Source of the DNA: Citrobacter sp. Marseille-Q6884
GTDB taxonomy: Bacteria; Pseudomonadota; Gammaproteobacteria; Enterobacterales; Enterobacteriaceae
Reading direction: 5' to 3'
Length of the DNA stretch: 64,000 bases
NCBI RefSeq assembly: GCF_945906775.1
Contig: NZ_CAMDRE010000001.1
Coordinates: 1 to 64,000, forward strand
Part shown: positions 8,355 through 16,065 of the stretch, piece by piece
Layout of the letters: the number at the start of each line of letters is the position of its first letter
Numbering within the stretch: the first letter of the stretch is position 1
Notes under the pieces: model-generated
The model's database searches: none
Told to the model about the DNA's origin: nothing
The model's input: the letters and a program-made list of their open reading frames with translations, nothing else
Position numbers and translations under genes: made by a program

Positions 8355-9755
8355 ATGGGGCAAGTGTCGCAATCACATGATTTAGGGGGCGGGCTGAAAT
8401 CACGCCACGTCACCATGCTGTCTATTGCCGGGGTTATCGGCGCAAGTCTGTTTGTGGGTTCAAGCGTGGCGATTGCAGAAGCAGGACCCGCGGTGCTGCT
8501 GGCGTATCTGTTCGCCGGGTTACTGGTGGTGATGATTATGCGCATGCTGGCCGAAATGGCCGTTGCCACACCGGATACCGGTTCCTTTTCCACATACGCC
8601 GATAAGGCTATCGGCCCCTGGGCAGGTTATACCATCGGCTGGCTGTACTGGTGGTTCTGGGTGTTGGTTATCCCGCTGGAGGCCAATATTGCCGCCATCA
8701 TTCTGCACTCCTGGGTTCCGGGCATTCCTATCTGGCTGTTTTCCCTGGTTATCACGCTGGCATTAACCGGCAGTAATTTACTGAGCGTCAAAAATTACGG
8801 TGAGTTTGAATTCTGGCTGGCGCTGTGCAAGGTGATTGCCATTCTGGCGTTTATTGCGCTGGGTGCTATCGCCATTAGCGGTTTCTATCCCTACGCAGAA
8901 GTCAGCGGCGTTTCACGGCTGTGGGATCAGGGCGGTTTTATGCCCAATGGTTTTGGTGCTGTGATCAGCGCAATGCTAATCACCATGTTCTCGTTTATGG
9001 GCGCAGAGATTGTGACCATCGCTGCCGCCGAGTCCGACACTCCGGATAAACACATCGTCCGCGCCACCAACTCGGTTATCTGGCGTATCTCCATTTTCTA
9101 TCTGTGTTCCATTTTCGTGGTGGTTGCACTGATCCCGTGGAACATGCCGGGGCTTAAAGAGGTCGGTTCGTACCGTTCGGTACTGGAACTGCTGCATATC
9201 CCGTACGCCAAATTTATCATGGACTGCGTCATTCTGCTGTCGGTCACCAGTTGCCTGAACTCGGCGCTGTATACGTCCTCGCGTATGCTCTACTCCCTGA
9301 GCCGTCGTGGAGACGCCCCTGCGTTCATGGGCAAAACCAACCGCAGTAAAACCCCTTATGTCGCGGTGCTGCTTTCCACCGGCGCGGCGTTTCTGACCGT
9401 TGTCGTCAACTATTACGCGCCGGCAAAAGTATTTAAATTCCTCATCGACAGCTCCGGCGCCATTGCCCTGCTGGTCTATCTGGTGATTGCGATTTCCCAA
9501 CTGCGGATGCGCAAAATCCTGCTGGCGCGAGGTGGCGAAATTAAGCTGAAAATGTGGCTCTATCCGTGGCTGACCTGGCTGGTTATCGCCTTTATTATCT
9601 TTGTGCTGGTGGTCATGCTGTTTCGCCCGGCACAACAGCTGGAAGTGATCTCTACCGGGTTGTTAGCCATAGGAATTATTTGCACCGTGCCGATTATGTC
9701 GCGCTGGAAAAAACTGCTATCGTGGCAAAAAGCACCGTTGCAAAATACGCATTAA
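8355..9755 (+). CDS. gabP: GABA permease GabP
   Basis: APC-superfamily inner-membrane symporter importing 4-aminobutyrate. 466 residues, with about 12 hydrophobic segments. The family signature is in helix 1 (SIAGVIGASLFVGSSVAIAE, residues 17-36), and the cytoplasmic amphipathic region near residues 225-250 carries IVTIAAAESDTP. It follows gabT after a REP-containing gap of 186 nt. The ATG is preceded by GAGAGG. It feeds substrate to GabT and GabD. Confidence 0.96.
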   Translation: MGQVSQSHDLGGGLKSRHVTMLSIAGVIGASLFVGSSVAIAEAGPAVLLAYLFAGLLVVMIMRMLAEMAVATPDTGSFSTYADKAIGPWAGYTIGWLYWWFWVLVIPLEANIAAIILHSWVPGIPIWLFSLVITLALTGSNLLSVKNYGEFEFWLALCKVIAILAFIALGAIAISGFYPYAEVSGVSRLWDQGGFMPNGFGAVISAMLITMFSFMGAEIVTIAAAESDTPDKHIVRATNSVIWRISIFYLCSIFVVVALIPWNMPGLKEVGSYRSVLELLHIPYAKFIMDCVILLSVTSCLNSALYTSSRMLYSLSRRGDAPAFMGKTNRSKTPYVAVLLSTGAAFLTVVVNYYAPAKVFKFLIDSSGAIALLVYLVIAISQLRMRKILLARGGEIKLKMWLYPWLTWLVIAFIIFVLVVMLFRPAQQLEVISTGLLAIGIICTVPIMSRWKKLLSWQKAPLQNTH

Positions 9756-9799
9756 ACCTGTTCCCGGCGCAGGCCGGGATACCTTTCAGGAGTACGACC

Positions 9800-10492
9800 A
9801 TGACCGCCATTTCCCAACCGACGGCCATTGATGGATACCGCTGGCTCAAGAACGACATCATTCGTGGTGTCTATCAACCTGACGAGAAATTGCGGATGAG
9901 CTTGCTAACCTCTCGCTATGAACTGGGCGTGGGGCCGTTACGCGAAGCGCTTTCACAGCTGGTGGCTGAACAGCTGGTCACGGTGGTTAATCAGAAAGGA
10001 TACCGGGTGGCATCAATGTCTGAGCAGGAATTGCTCGATATTTTCGATGCCCGCGCCAACACGGAAGCCATGCTGGTGAGCCTCGCCATTGCGCGCGGCG
10101 ACGACGCCTGGGAAGCGGAGATTCTGGCGCGCGCGCATATGCTCAGCAAGCTTGAAGCCGTTGACGCCAGCGAACAGATGTTGGATGAGTGGGACCAGCG
10201 TCATCAGGCGTTTCACACGGCGATAGTTGCCGGTTGTGGTTCCCAATATCTCCTGCAAATGCGTGAGCGGTTATTCGATCTGGCGGCACGTTATCGGTTT
10301 ATCTGGCTGCGCAAAACGGTACTGTCGGTTGAAATGCTGGAAGATAAACACGATCAGCATCAGACGCTGACCGAGGCGATTATGGCGCGCGATGCTGCAC
10401 GCGCCAGTGAATTAATGCGCCAGCATTTGCTGACGCCGATTCCGATTATTCAGCAGGCGATGGCAGGTAAGCTGCTGGCGGAAAAAAGTTAA
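9800..10492 (+). CDS. csiR: GntR/FadR-type repressor CsiR (GlaR)
   Basis: Represses glaH (csiD) and is released by glutarate. 230 residues: N-terminal winged HTH (WLKNDIIRGVYQPDEKLRMS, then LGVGPLREALSQL, near residues 15-55) and a C-terminal FCD ligand domain (DARANTEAMLVSLAI; WDQRHQAFHTAIVAG; HDQHQTLTEAIMARD) with metal-type His residues. An open frame continues upstream to 9554, but that part lies inside gabP. ATG 9800 has AGGAG at 9788-9792 and gives the normal E. coli N-terminus. The stop codon overlaps the convergent yqaE end by 4 nt. Confidence 0.94.
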   Translation: MTAISQPTAIDGYRWLKNDIIRGVYQPDEKLRMSLLTSRYELGVGPLREALSQLVAEQLVTVVNQKGYRVASMSEQELLDIFDARANTEAMLVSLAIARGDDAWEAEILARAHMLSKLEAVDASEQMLDEWDQRHQAFHTAIVAGCGSQYLLQMRERLFDLAARYRFIWLRKTVLSVEMLEDKHDQHQTLTEAIMARDAARASELMRQHLLTPIPIIQQAMAGKLLAEKS

Positions 10493-10647
10493 TCGCGCGT
10501 CTGCACCCAAAACGCATGAATCAGGCCGGGGATGTAACCCAACAGCGTCAGCACGATGTTAAGGATAAATGCCCAGCCGAATCCTTTCCCCAGCAGGACG
10601 CCAAGCGGGGGCAGAATAATCGTTAAAACAATTCTCCAGAAACCCAT
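10489..10647 (-). CDS. yqaE: small membrane protein YqaE (Pmp3/UPF0057)
   Basis: A 52-residue protein read from 10647 leftwards: MGFWRIVLTIILPPLGVLLG at the N-terminus and GLIHAFWVQTRD at the C-terminus. It has two transmembrane helices joined by a short loop, the Pmp3 layout. Near-identical to E. coli YqaE; envelope-stress linked there, molecular role unknown. Its last 4 bases overlap the csiR stop, tail to tail. In E. coli ygaU (kbp) lies between csiR and yqaE; here there is no room for it. Confidence 0.93.
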   Translation of the reverse strand: MGFWRIVLTIILPPLGVLLGKGFGWAFILNIVLTLLGYIPGLIHAFWVQTRD

Positions 10648-10789
10648 ACACACTCCATACAAGCAAAATTAATTATTGTTTAAAAAAGAGATTTAATCTC
10701 AAAGCGTAGTCAGTGTATCCAACTCTGTCAGCCTACCCCTGCGGTTTTACCCTCCTTTACGCTCTTTACGCTGGCGTACGATGGCTCTT

Positions 10790-10827
10790 TATTTTAGAAT
10801 ATGCTTAATTTAGAAAAAACTAAAATA
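10790..10827. promoter_or_regulatory. candidate YgaV operator
   Basis: A perfect 8-nt inverted repeat, TATTTTAG (10790-10797) and CTAAAATA (10820-10827), lies immediately before the ygaV start. ArsR-type repressors bind AT-rich dyads of this kind over their own promoter. It also argues that an in-frame ATG at 10801 is not the true start. Confidence 0.5.
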
Positions 10828-10830
10828 CAT

Positions 10831-11130
10831 ATGACTGAACTTGAACAACTGCAGGCCAGCGCTGAAGACGCCGCCGCCCTGCTCAAAGCGATGAGTAACC
10901 CGAAGCGGTTGATGATTTTGTGCATGCTCTGCGGCTCGCCGGGCACCAGCGCAGGCGATCTGGCTCGCAATACGGGCCTGAGTCCTTCCGCAACTTCCCA
11001 GCACCTGGCGCGAATGCGCGAGGAAGGCCTGATCGACAGCCAGCGTGATGCGCAACGCGTCCTCTATTCCATTAAAAATGCGGCCGTCAATTCCCTGATT
11101 GCCACATTAAAAACACTGTATTGCCCATAA
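10831..11130 (+). CDS. ygaV: ArsR-type regulator YgaV
   Basis: A 99-residue winged-helix regulator (YgaV/BigR/SqrR group) that represses its own operon and responds to sulfide or tributyltin in E. coli. HTH: AGDLARNTGLSPSATSQHLA near residues 47-66, wing at DAQRVLYSI. Two cysteines (Cys31 and Cys34 in LCMLCG) and a C-terminal one (YCP) could sense reactive sulfur. The start at 10831 gives MTELEQL, as in E. coli; an ATG 30 nt upstream would place the operator in the coding region. ygaP follows 9 nt downstream. Confidence 0.93.
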   Translation: MTELEQLQASAEDAAALLKAMSNPKRLMILCMLCGSPGTSAGDLARNTGLSPSATSQHLARMREEGLIDSQRDAQRVLYSIKNAAVNSLIATLKTLYCP

Positions 11131-11139
11131 GGAGCCGTC

Positions 11140-11667
11140 ATGACCATTGAGGTGATTTCCCCACGCGAAGCGCAGGCGCTGTTAGCCCAGGGGGCAACAC
11201 TGATCGATATCCGTGATGCAGACGAATACCTGCACGAACACATCCCTGAAGCGCATCTGGCGCCATTGGCAGCGCTTGAGCAGGGATCACTGCCCGCGAA
11301 TCTACGCGCCGAACGCGTGATCTTTCACTGCCAGTCTGGCAAGCGTACGCAAAACGCAGCGGCAAAACTTCATGCCATTGCCGCCCCGGCGCAAGTCTGG
11401 CTGCTGGAAGGTGGCATAGACGGCTGGAAAGCAGCGGGATTACCGGTTGCCAAAGATCAATCACAACCCTTGCCACTGATGCGCCAGGTGCAGATTGCCG
11501 CAGGCAGCCTCGCCTTACTCGGCGTGGTGCTGGGTTATGCTGTCAATAGCGCTTTCTTCCTGCTCAGCGGTTTTGTCGGCGCGGGACTGATATTAGCCGG
11601 AGTGACGGGGTTTTGTGGCATGGCGCGGATTCTGGACAAAATGCCCTGGAACCGTCGCTCGCATTAA
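11140..11667 (+). CDS. ygaP: membrane rhodanese YgaP
   Basis: Thiosulfate:cyanide sulfurtransferase anchored in the inner membrane. 175 residues: rhodanese domain 1-110 with active-site loop HCQSGKRTQ (catalytic Cys near residue 66), then two transmembrane helices (near 120-140 and 143-160) as a membrane anchor. In E. coli the domain is cytoplasmic and can carry an S-nitrosyl or persulfide group. It is cotranscribed with ygaV, fitting a sulfide-response operon. AAGGAG precedes the ATG. Confidence 0.94.
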   Translation: MTIEVISPREAQALLAQGATLIDIRDADEYLHEHIPEAHLAPLAALEQGSLPANLRAERVIFHCQSGKRTQNAAAKLHAIAAPAQVWLLEGGIDGWKAAGLPVAKDQSQPLPLMRQVQIAAGSLALLGVVLGYAVNSAFFLLSGFVGAGLILAGVTGFCGMARILDKMPWNRRSH

Positions 11668-11739
11668 GCAAGCAACTGACTTCATAAAACAGCGGGAAGA
11701 ACGTGGGTTCGATATTGACCACGAGAGTCCAATATACGC

Positions 11740-11787
11740 TTTACCGGGCGAGAAAGAGGGGCTGAGCAACATTCGCCGCCCGGTAAA
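11740..11787. terminator. inverted repeat between convergent ygaP and stpA
   Basis: TTTACCGGGCG (11740-11750) and CGCCCGGTAAA (11777-11787) form an 11-bp perfect stem with a 26-nt loop, between convergent genes. It can act on both strands; the REP-like core (ACCGGGC) is also seen. Confidence 0.55.
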
Positions 11788-11796
11788 ATAATGTCG

Positions 11797-12201
11797 TTAT
11801 ACGATCAGGAAATCATTCAGTGATTTACCTGCGGCCAGCGCCAGGGCAATGGGTTTTGGCGTCCGTCCTTGACCAGTCCATGTTTTTGTTTCACCGTTGA
11901 TATCAGTAAAACGATATTTCGCCGGACGCGGTTGACGTTTTTTAGCCGTTGATTGTGTCGCAGATTCCCCGTTCAGCAGTTCTTCGGGACGAATCCCGTC
12001 AGATTCCAACAGCGCCAGCCAGGTGTTAATTTTTTCTTGTTGTTCTGCACGTTGGCGCTGTATCTGTTCTTCTTCATCGCGTCGTTCTTTCGTGACAACG
12101 CTGAATTTTTCAAGAATATCCTCAAGAACATCCATCGATAATTCGCGGGACAGTGAACGCAGTTTACGGATATTATTTAAGTTTTTTAACATTGAACTCA
12201 T
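11797..12201 (-). CDS. stpA: nucleoid protein StpA (H-NS paralogue)
   Basis: DNA-binding and RNA-chaperone protein, paralogue of H-NS, that silences AT-rich DNA. 134 residues: N-terminal coiled-coil oligomerisation region (1-65, rich in E/R/Q), a linker, and the C-terminal DNA-binding domain with KYRFTDINGETKTWTGQGRT (near 94-113; core QGRTP). It starts at ATG 12201. A long AT-rich gap upstream suits an H-NS/StpA-repressed promoter. Confidence 0.96.
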   Translation of the reverse strand: MSSMLKNLNNIRKLRSLSRELSMDVLEDILEKFSVVTKERRDEEEQIQRQRAEQQEKINTWLALLESDGIRPEELLNGESATQSTAKKRQPRPAKYRFTDINGETKTWTGQGRTPKPIALALAAGKSLNDFLIV

Positions 12202-12742
12202 ATTAATAAAACCTCTTTAACGCAGAAAACAAAAACAATGTTACCCGAGAAGTGTATTCGATTTATTATTCTTTTTCCAGCCCCCTCATTGGCAAGAAAA
12301 TATAAAAGCAGCTCTCCTTTATTATTCGCTTAATCAGAAAAACAAACCCGTTTGCCAATATTTTATATTGCCCAAACAATAACCCTAAATATGCCAAACA
12401 CGATTCCTCTACACAGAGAAAACCACGCATAACAGCCGCGTTGGCGAGCCTGTTTGGCATCCGTCAGCATTCAGAAAAGAATCGCAAAAAATCCAGAAAA
12501 ACAAGTCCATTTAATGCACTGATTTTTAAGTGATTTCAATTTATATGACAACGAAAATGCCAAAACGAACAAAAAACAAACCAATGCAGAGCATTTTATC
12601 GACAAAAAGGCAATAAATAAAAATTTTAAGCTAGTTGATAGTTATTATATAGCCAGATATCCTATGAAAACGCGAAAGCGCCAAGATAAATCACTAACAA
12701 AAGGTATACAAATCCTTTTTCCCTTTTACAAGGAGCATTAAC
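12202..12742. other. AT-rich non-coding gap between stpA and alaE
   Basis: About 540 bases with no gene I can support. It carries the divergent promoters of stpA and alaE and many A/T tracts, consistent with nucleoid-protein binding. A 64-codon open frame on the minus strand (12266-12460) has no ribosome site or family resemblance. Confidence 0.6.
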
Positions 12743-13192
12743 ATGTTCTCTCCGCAGTCACGCTTGCGTCATGCTGTAGCAGACACGTTCGCGATGGTTG
12801 TTTATTGTTCTGTCGTGAACATGTTGATCGAAGTATTCCTCTCTGGAATGAGCTTTGAACAGTCACTTTATTCCAGACTGGTGGCTATCCCTGTCAACAT
12901 ACTGATCGCCTGGCCATACGGGATGTACCGCGATTTCTTTATGCGTATGGCGCGTAAAACCACGTCGGCGGGATGGGTAAAAAATCTGGCGGATGTGCTG
13001 GCATATGTCACATTTCAGTCGCCGGTGTATGTGATTATTCTGTTGACGGTTGGCGCTGACTGGCACCAGATTACCGCTGCGGTGAGTTCAAACATCGTTG
13101 TATCAATGCTGATGGGCGCGGTTTATGGCTACTTCCTCGATTATTGCCGCCGCCTGTTTAAGGTCAGCAGCTATCACCAGGCGAAAGCCTAA
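12743..13192 (+). CDS. alaE: L-alanine exporter AlaE
   Basis: Inner-membrane exporter of L-alanine, driven by proton motive force and induced by alanine through Lrp in E. coli. 149 residues with four hydrophobic segments (about 12-32, 48-62, 84-104, 112-132), the normal AlaE size. AAGGAG at about 12729 precedes the ATG. It ends 9 nt before a strong bidirectional hairpin shared with ygaC. Confidence 0.95.
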   Translation: MFSPQSRLRHAVADTFAMVVYCSVVNMLIEVFLSGMSFEQSLYSRLVAIPVNILIAWPYGMYRDFFMRMARKTTSAGWVKNLADVLAYVTFQSPVYVIILLTVGADWHQITAAVSSNIVVSMLMGAVYGYFLDYCRRLFKVSSYHQAKA

Positions 13193-13201
13193 ACGTCTCT
13201 T

Positions 13202-13224
13202 CGCGACTGGCCCTGCCAGTCGCG
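13202..13224. terminator. bidirectional terminator between alaE and ygaC
   Basis: CGCGACTGGC (13202-13211) and GCCAGTCGCG (13215-13224) make a 10-bp perfect stem with a CCT loop, between convergent stops. T-rich sequence follows on the right. Confidence 0.75.
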
Positions 13225-13227
13225 TCT

Positions 13228-13578
13228 TTAGTTTGAATTAACGTCGCCAAACAATCCATTCAGATAACGCTCAAGCGCAATACGCGAGCTAAAGCCGTGC
13301 GGAATTCCATAATGCTCATGGTTATCTCCGGCTAAATAAAGCGGGAATTGCTGATAGTGATCGCAGGTTTTAATATCCGTGGCAGGTTCTGCCAGCGAAG
13401 AGCTGCGCTCTTTTAGCGTGGGGTGAATCACTAACGCGGTACGTCCCATGCGTGCTTCACGGTTAACGTACACATAATTTTCGCCACGTCGATAACCGTA
13501 CGTTTTCTGCGTGACAACATCAACGGTAAAGCCCACTTTCTCAAGTACGCGCGCCACCTCATCCGGTCGTAAATACAT
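13228..13578 (-). CDS. ygaC: conserved protein YgaC (DUF2002)
   Basis: A 116-residue cytosolic protein of the DUF2002 family with no known activity; in E. coli it is reported as Fur-regulated. It begins MYLRPDEVARVLEKVGFTVD and has no membrane segment or metal motif that I recognise. Same length and orientation as in E. coli. Upstream, where E. coli has ygaM, the window carries the MocR/AhpD pair instead. Confidence 0.9.
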   Translation of the reverse strand: MYLRPDEVARVLEKVGFTVDVVTQKTYGYRRGENYVYVNREARMGRTALVIHPTLKERSSSLAEPATDIKTCDHYQQFPLYLAGDNHEHYGIPHGFSSRIALERYLNGLFGDVNSN

Positions 13579-13684
13579 ATTATTTTCCTCGTTATCTTTT
13601 ACTGCGGGCTTACCTTACCTGATTCAGCATTAGCAACGCTTTCAGAAAAGTCCATAAACGAGTGAACAGGATGGGATGAGTATC

Positions 13685-15025
13685 TTAAGAATCAGTTATT
13701 GCCTGCCGAAGTTGCCGGGCGGCCTGTTGGGCCATTTCCGCAGAATGAATATTGGTAAATGACAGCAATATTCCCCCCTTTCCCGCCGACACCATTCTCC
13801 AGTGACTTAAAGCCTGAACCGCCAGTCCGGCCTGATTCGCTTTGCGCACTAATGCAACATCATCGCCTGCAATGGTCATCACCATCTGGATACCACCGTC
13901 CTGAGGTACCACAGTAAAGCCTTGATCTGCGAGTGCGTTTTCCATCCACTGGCGTCGTTGCGCATAGTGTTGACGCATTTTTTTTAAGTGCCGCCAGAAA
14001 TGCCCCTCGCGGATAAAGTCCGCCAGCGTTTGCTGCCATAAAACGGGAACGCTACAGGCCGTGAGCGCCGCCTGCTGGCGAAACTGCGCGACCTGCGTGA
14101 CAGGCACCACCAGCCAGGCGGTGCGCAATGCCGGAAAGAGCGATTTACTGAACGTGCCGGTATAAATAACCCGCTGCGGCGCATCCAGACTTTTCAGCGG
14201 TGGCAACGGTTTACCGTGGTAGCGAAACTCACTGTCATAGTCATCTTCAATAATCCATGCCTGCGCACGGGTAGCCCATTCCAGCAACCGATGGCGGCGC
14301 GCTAATGAAAGCGCCACACCCAGCGGACTCTGGTGAGCCGGGGTGAGAAGTGCAAAACGCGCCTGCGGGTAATCGCGGACCCCGACATCGACATCCAGGC
14401 CATCGTCATCAACCGGAACGGGCATCAATTCAACCCGTTCCTGCATCACCACTGGCCGAATAAGCGGAAACCCCGGATCTTCAACCCACATCCCCTCACC
14501 GGGCTTTGCCAGCGTGCGCAGGATTAGCGTTATGGACGCCGCATAGCCTGAGGTAATAAATACCTGCTCCGGCAGGCATTCAATGCTACGAGAAACGCGC
14601 AGATAATCGACAATCGCCTGACGCAACAGCAGTTCACCGCACACATCCCCCAACGCCAGGTCGAAACGCGTCTGGGTGCGTAAGCGCCGCCCCATCACCC
14701 GTGCCCAGATCTCGCGGGGGAAAAGATCGAGTGCGGGTAATCCCATCTGAAAAATCTGCGGCGTTGGATTTTCTCCGGCGAATACGGCAGGCGCTGCAGG
14801 CGTGGTATCCAGCCGCAGTTGCTTGCTCACAAACGTTCCGGCCTGACCGTGTCGCTCAAGCCAGCCCTGCGCGACCAGATCCGCGTAAGCATTTTCCACT
14901 GTCGAACGTGAAACCCCCAGTTCCTGTGACCAGGTCCGGCTGGAAGGTAATCGAGTGCCGGGCTTAAGCTCACCGTGCTCAATAGCGGTTTTTAACTGAC
15001 GGGCGATTAACTGATAGCGTGGCAT
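13685..15025 (-). CDS. MocR-type regulator (GntR HTH + aminotransferase fold)
   Basis: A 446-residue MocR-family regulator. Residues 1-70 are a GntR winged HTH (LIARQLKTAIEHGELKPGTR; LGVSRSTVENAYADL); about 100-440 is a fold-type I aminotransferase domain. PLP-site marks are present: TSGYAASITLIL, the DDYDSEFRY motif and the lysine in YTGTFSKSLFP. PLP-bound MocR proteins (PdxR, GabR, TauR) sense amino compounds or PLP. It is divergent from the AhpD-like gene with strong repeats between them, so that gene is the likely target. Specific ligand unknown. Confidence 0.88.
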   Translation of the reverse strand: MPRYQLIARQLKTAIEHGELKPGTRLPSSRTWSQELGVSRSTVENAYADLVAQGWLERHGQAGTFVSKQLRLDTTPAAPAVFAGENPTPQIFQMGLPALDLFPREIWARVMGRRLRTQTRFDLALGDVCGELLLRQAIVDYLRVSRSIECLPEQVFITSGYAASITLILRTLAKPGEGMWVEDPGFPLIRPVVMQERVELMPVPVDDDGLDVDVGVRDYPQARFALLTPAHQSPLGVALSLARRHRLLEWATRAQAWIIEDDYDSEFRYHGKPLPPLKSLDAPQRVIYTGTFSKSLFPALRTAWLVVPVTQVAQFRQQAALTACSVPVLWQQTLADFIREGHFWRHLKKMRQHYAQRRQWMENALADQGFTVVPQDGGIQMVMTIAGDDVALVRKANQAGLAVQALSHWRMVSAGKGGILLSFTNIHSAEMAQQAARQLRQAITDS

Positions 15026-15027
15026 TT

Positions 15028-15096
15028 ATGGTCTGCTTTTTTAGTCAAAATATGGCTCTCTATTGCAGACCATTATAGTGCTACATTGCAGGTCAT
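15028..15096. promoter_or_regulatory. MocR-type operator repeats
   Basis: A perfect 9-nt inverted repeat, ATGGTCTGC (15028-15036) and GCAGACCAT (15065-15073). The second arm lies within ATTGCAGACCAT (15062-15073), which recurs as ATTGCAGGTCAT at 15085-15096, a 23-bp step. Combined direct and inverted repeats are typical MocR binding sites. They cover the whole gap between the divergent regulator and target. Confidence 0.6.
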
Positions 15097-15115
15097 CAAC
15101 ACGAGGAGAAACACA

Positions 15116-15547
15116 ATGACTACGTTACGTCAGCCCTACTATGAACTCAGCCCTGAAGTCTACAGCGCCCTTGGGCAGGCTAAAAAAGCGCTGGAGAATG
15201 GCGCCCTGGATACCACGCTGATGGAACTGATTTATCTGCGTATCTCGCAAATTAACGGCTGTGCTTTTTGTCTGGAAATGCACAGTAAAGCCCTGCGTAA
15301 GTCTGGTGTAGAGCAAGCGAAGCTGGATGCCCTGGCCGGCTGGCGGGTCAGCCATCACTTTAGCGCCCAGGAACAGGTTGCGCTGGCGTGGGCAGAATCC
15401 GTCACTGATATCGCCAGAACACATGCTGAAGATGATGTTTACCAGCCGTTGCTCGACCATTTCAGCGCCCGTGAAATCAGCGATCTGACCTTTGCAATCG
15501 GTCTGATGAACTGCTTTAACCGCCTGGCGGTGGGAATGCGCATGTAG
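15116..15547 (+). CDS. AhpD-like/carboxymuconolactone decarboxylase-family protein
   Basis: A 143-residue AhpD-like all-helical protein. The motif LRISQINGCAFCLEMHSKAL holds the redox pair CAFC and the downstream His of the AhpD core (E-x-n-CxxC-x3-H), so peroxidase-linked or thiol-redox activity is likely. The start at 15116 is preferred because GAGGAG lies at 15103-15108; an ATG 30 nt earlier would sit inside the regulator's repeats. Controlled most likely by the divergent MocR protein. Physiological partner unknown. Confidence 0.85.
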   Translation: MTTLRQPYYELSPEVYSALGQAKKALENGALDTTLMELIYLRISQINGCAFCLEMHSKALRKSGVEQAKLDALAGWRVSHHFSAQEQVALAWAESVTDIARTHAEDDVYQPLLDHFSAREISDLTFAIGLMNCFNRLAVGMRM

Positions 15548-15604
15548 TGGAAAGACGCCTGATGACGCTTTCGCGTTTCAGGCCGACACCACAGTACAGC
15601 CCAG

Positions 15605-15635
15605 GCCGGATAAGGCGCTTGCGTCCCCATCCGGC
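15605..15635. repeat. REP element after AhpD-like gene
   Basis: GCCGGATAAGGCG at the left and CCATCCGGC at the right form the classic REP hairpin. It lies between the AhpD-like gene and the nrd promoter. Confidence 0.75.
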
Positions 15636-15698
15636 AATTTCCCCCTGGTAACCGCTCTCCCCGCCGCGCTCATTACCCCGCGCATCATCAATCTAAAA

Positions 15699-15745
15699 TT
15701 CCCATATCTTGTATGGTTGAATCTTTATTAATCTACATCTAGTAT
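15699..15745 (+). promoter_or_regulatory. paired NrdR boxes of nrdHIEF
   Basis: Box 1 (15699-15714, core CCATATCTTG) and box 2 (15730-15745, core CTACATCTAG) each match the NrdR consensus acaCwAtATaTwGtgt. Equivalent bases are exactly 31 bp apart, three helical turns, as at other enterobacterial nrd promoters. They support ATP/dATP-dependent repression of the operon. Confidence 0.75.
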
Positions 15746-15819
15746 CTTCTCTATCAGGACACACACAACCCGACGCCTCATTTGCGTCACTCTTTTACTT
15801 TTAAATGGAAATACGAATC

Positions 15820-16065
15820 ATGCGTATTATTATTTATACTCGTAATAACTGCGTTCAGTGCCACGCGACGAAACGGGCGATGGAAAGCCGTGGGTTTGAC
15901 TTTGAGATGATCAATGTCGATCTGTCCCCCGAGATGGCTGAAACCCTGCGTGAGCAAGGTTTTCGCCAGTTACCGGTCGTGGTGGCGGGTGAAACCCGTT
16001 GGTCAGGATTTCGCCCGGACATGATCAACCGTCTGCGCCCGCAAGCCCATATGGCCAGCGCATGA
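15820..16065 (+). CDS. nrdH: glutaredoxin-like NrdH
   Basis: Small dithiol electron donor to the class Ib ribonucleotide reductase NrdEF. 81 residues; the active-site CVQC is at residues 11-14 in YTRNNCVQCHATKRAM, and the C-terminal WSGFRPD motif is family-typical. The start at 15820 gives the E. coli length; an in-frame ATG 15 nt earlier (15805) adds MEIRI. The stop overlaps the nrdI start (ATGA). Confidence 0.95.
   Translation: MRIIIYTRNNCVQCHATKRAMESRGFDFEMINVDLSPEMAETLREQGFRQLPVVVAGETRWSGFRPDMINRLRPQAHMASA

Noticed and set aside
9554..9799. N-terminal extension of csiR into gabP
   Set aside because: The added residues overlap gabP and lie before a good ribosome site and the normal CsiR start at 9800.
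12266..12460. 64-codon minus-strand frame in the stpA-alaE gap
   Set aside because: No ribosome site, no recognisable domain and AT-rich promoter sequence around it.
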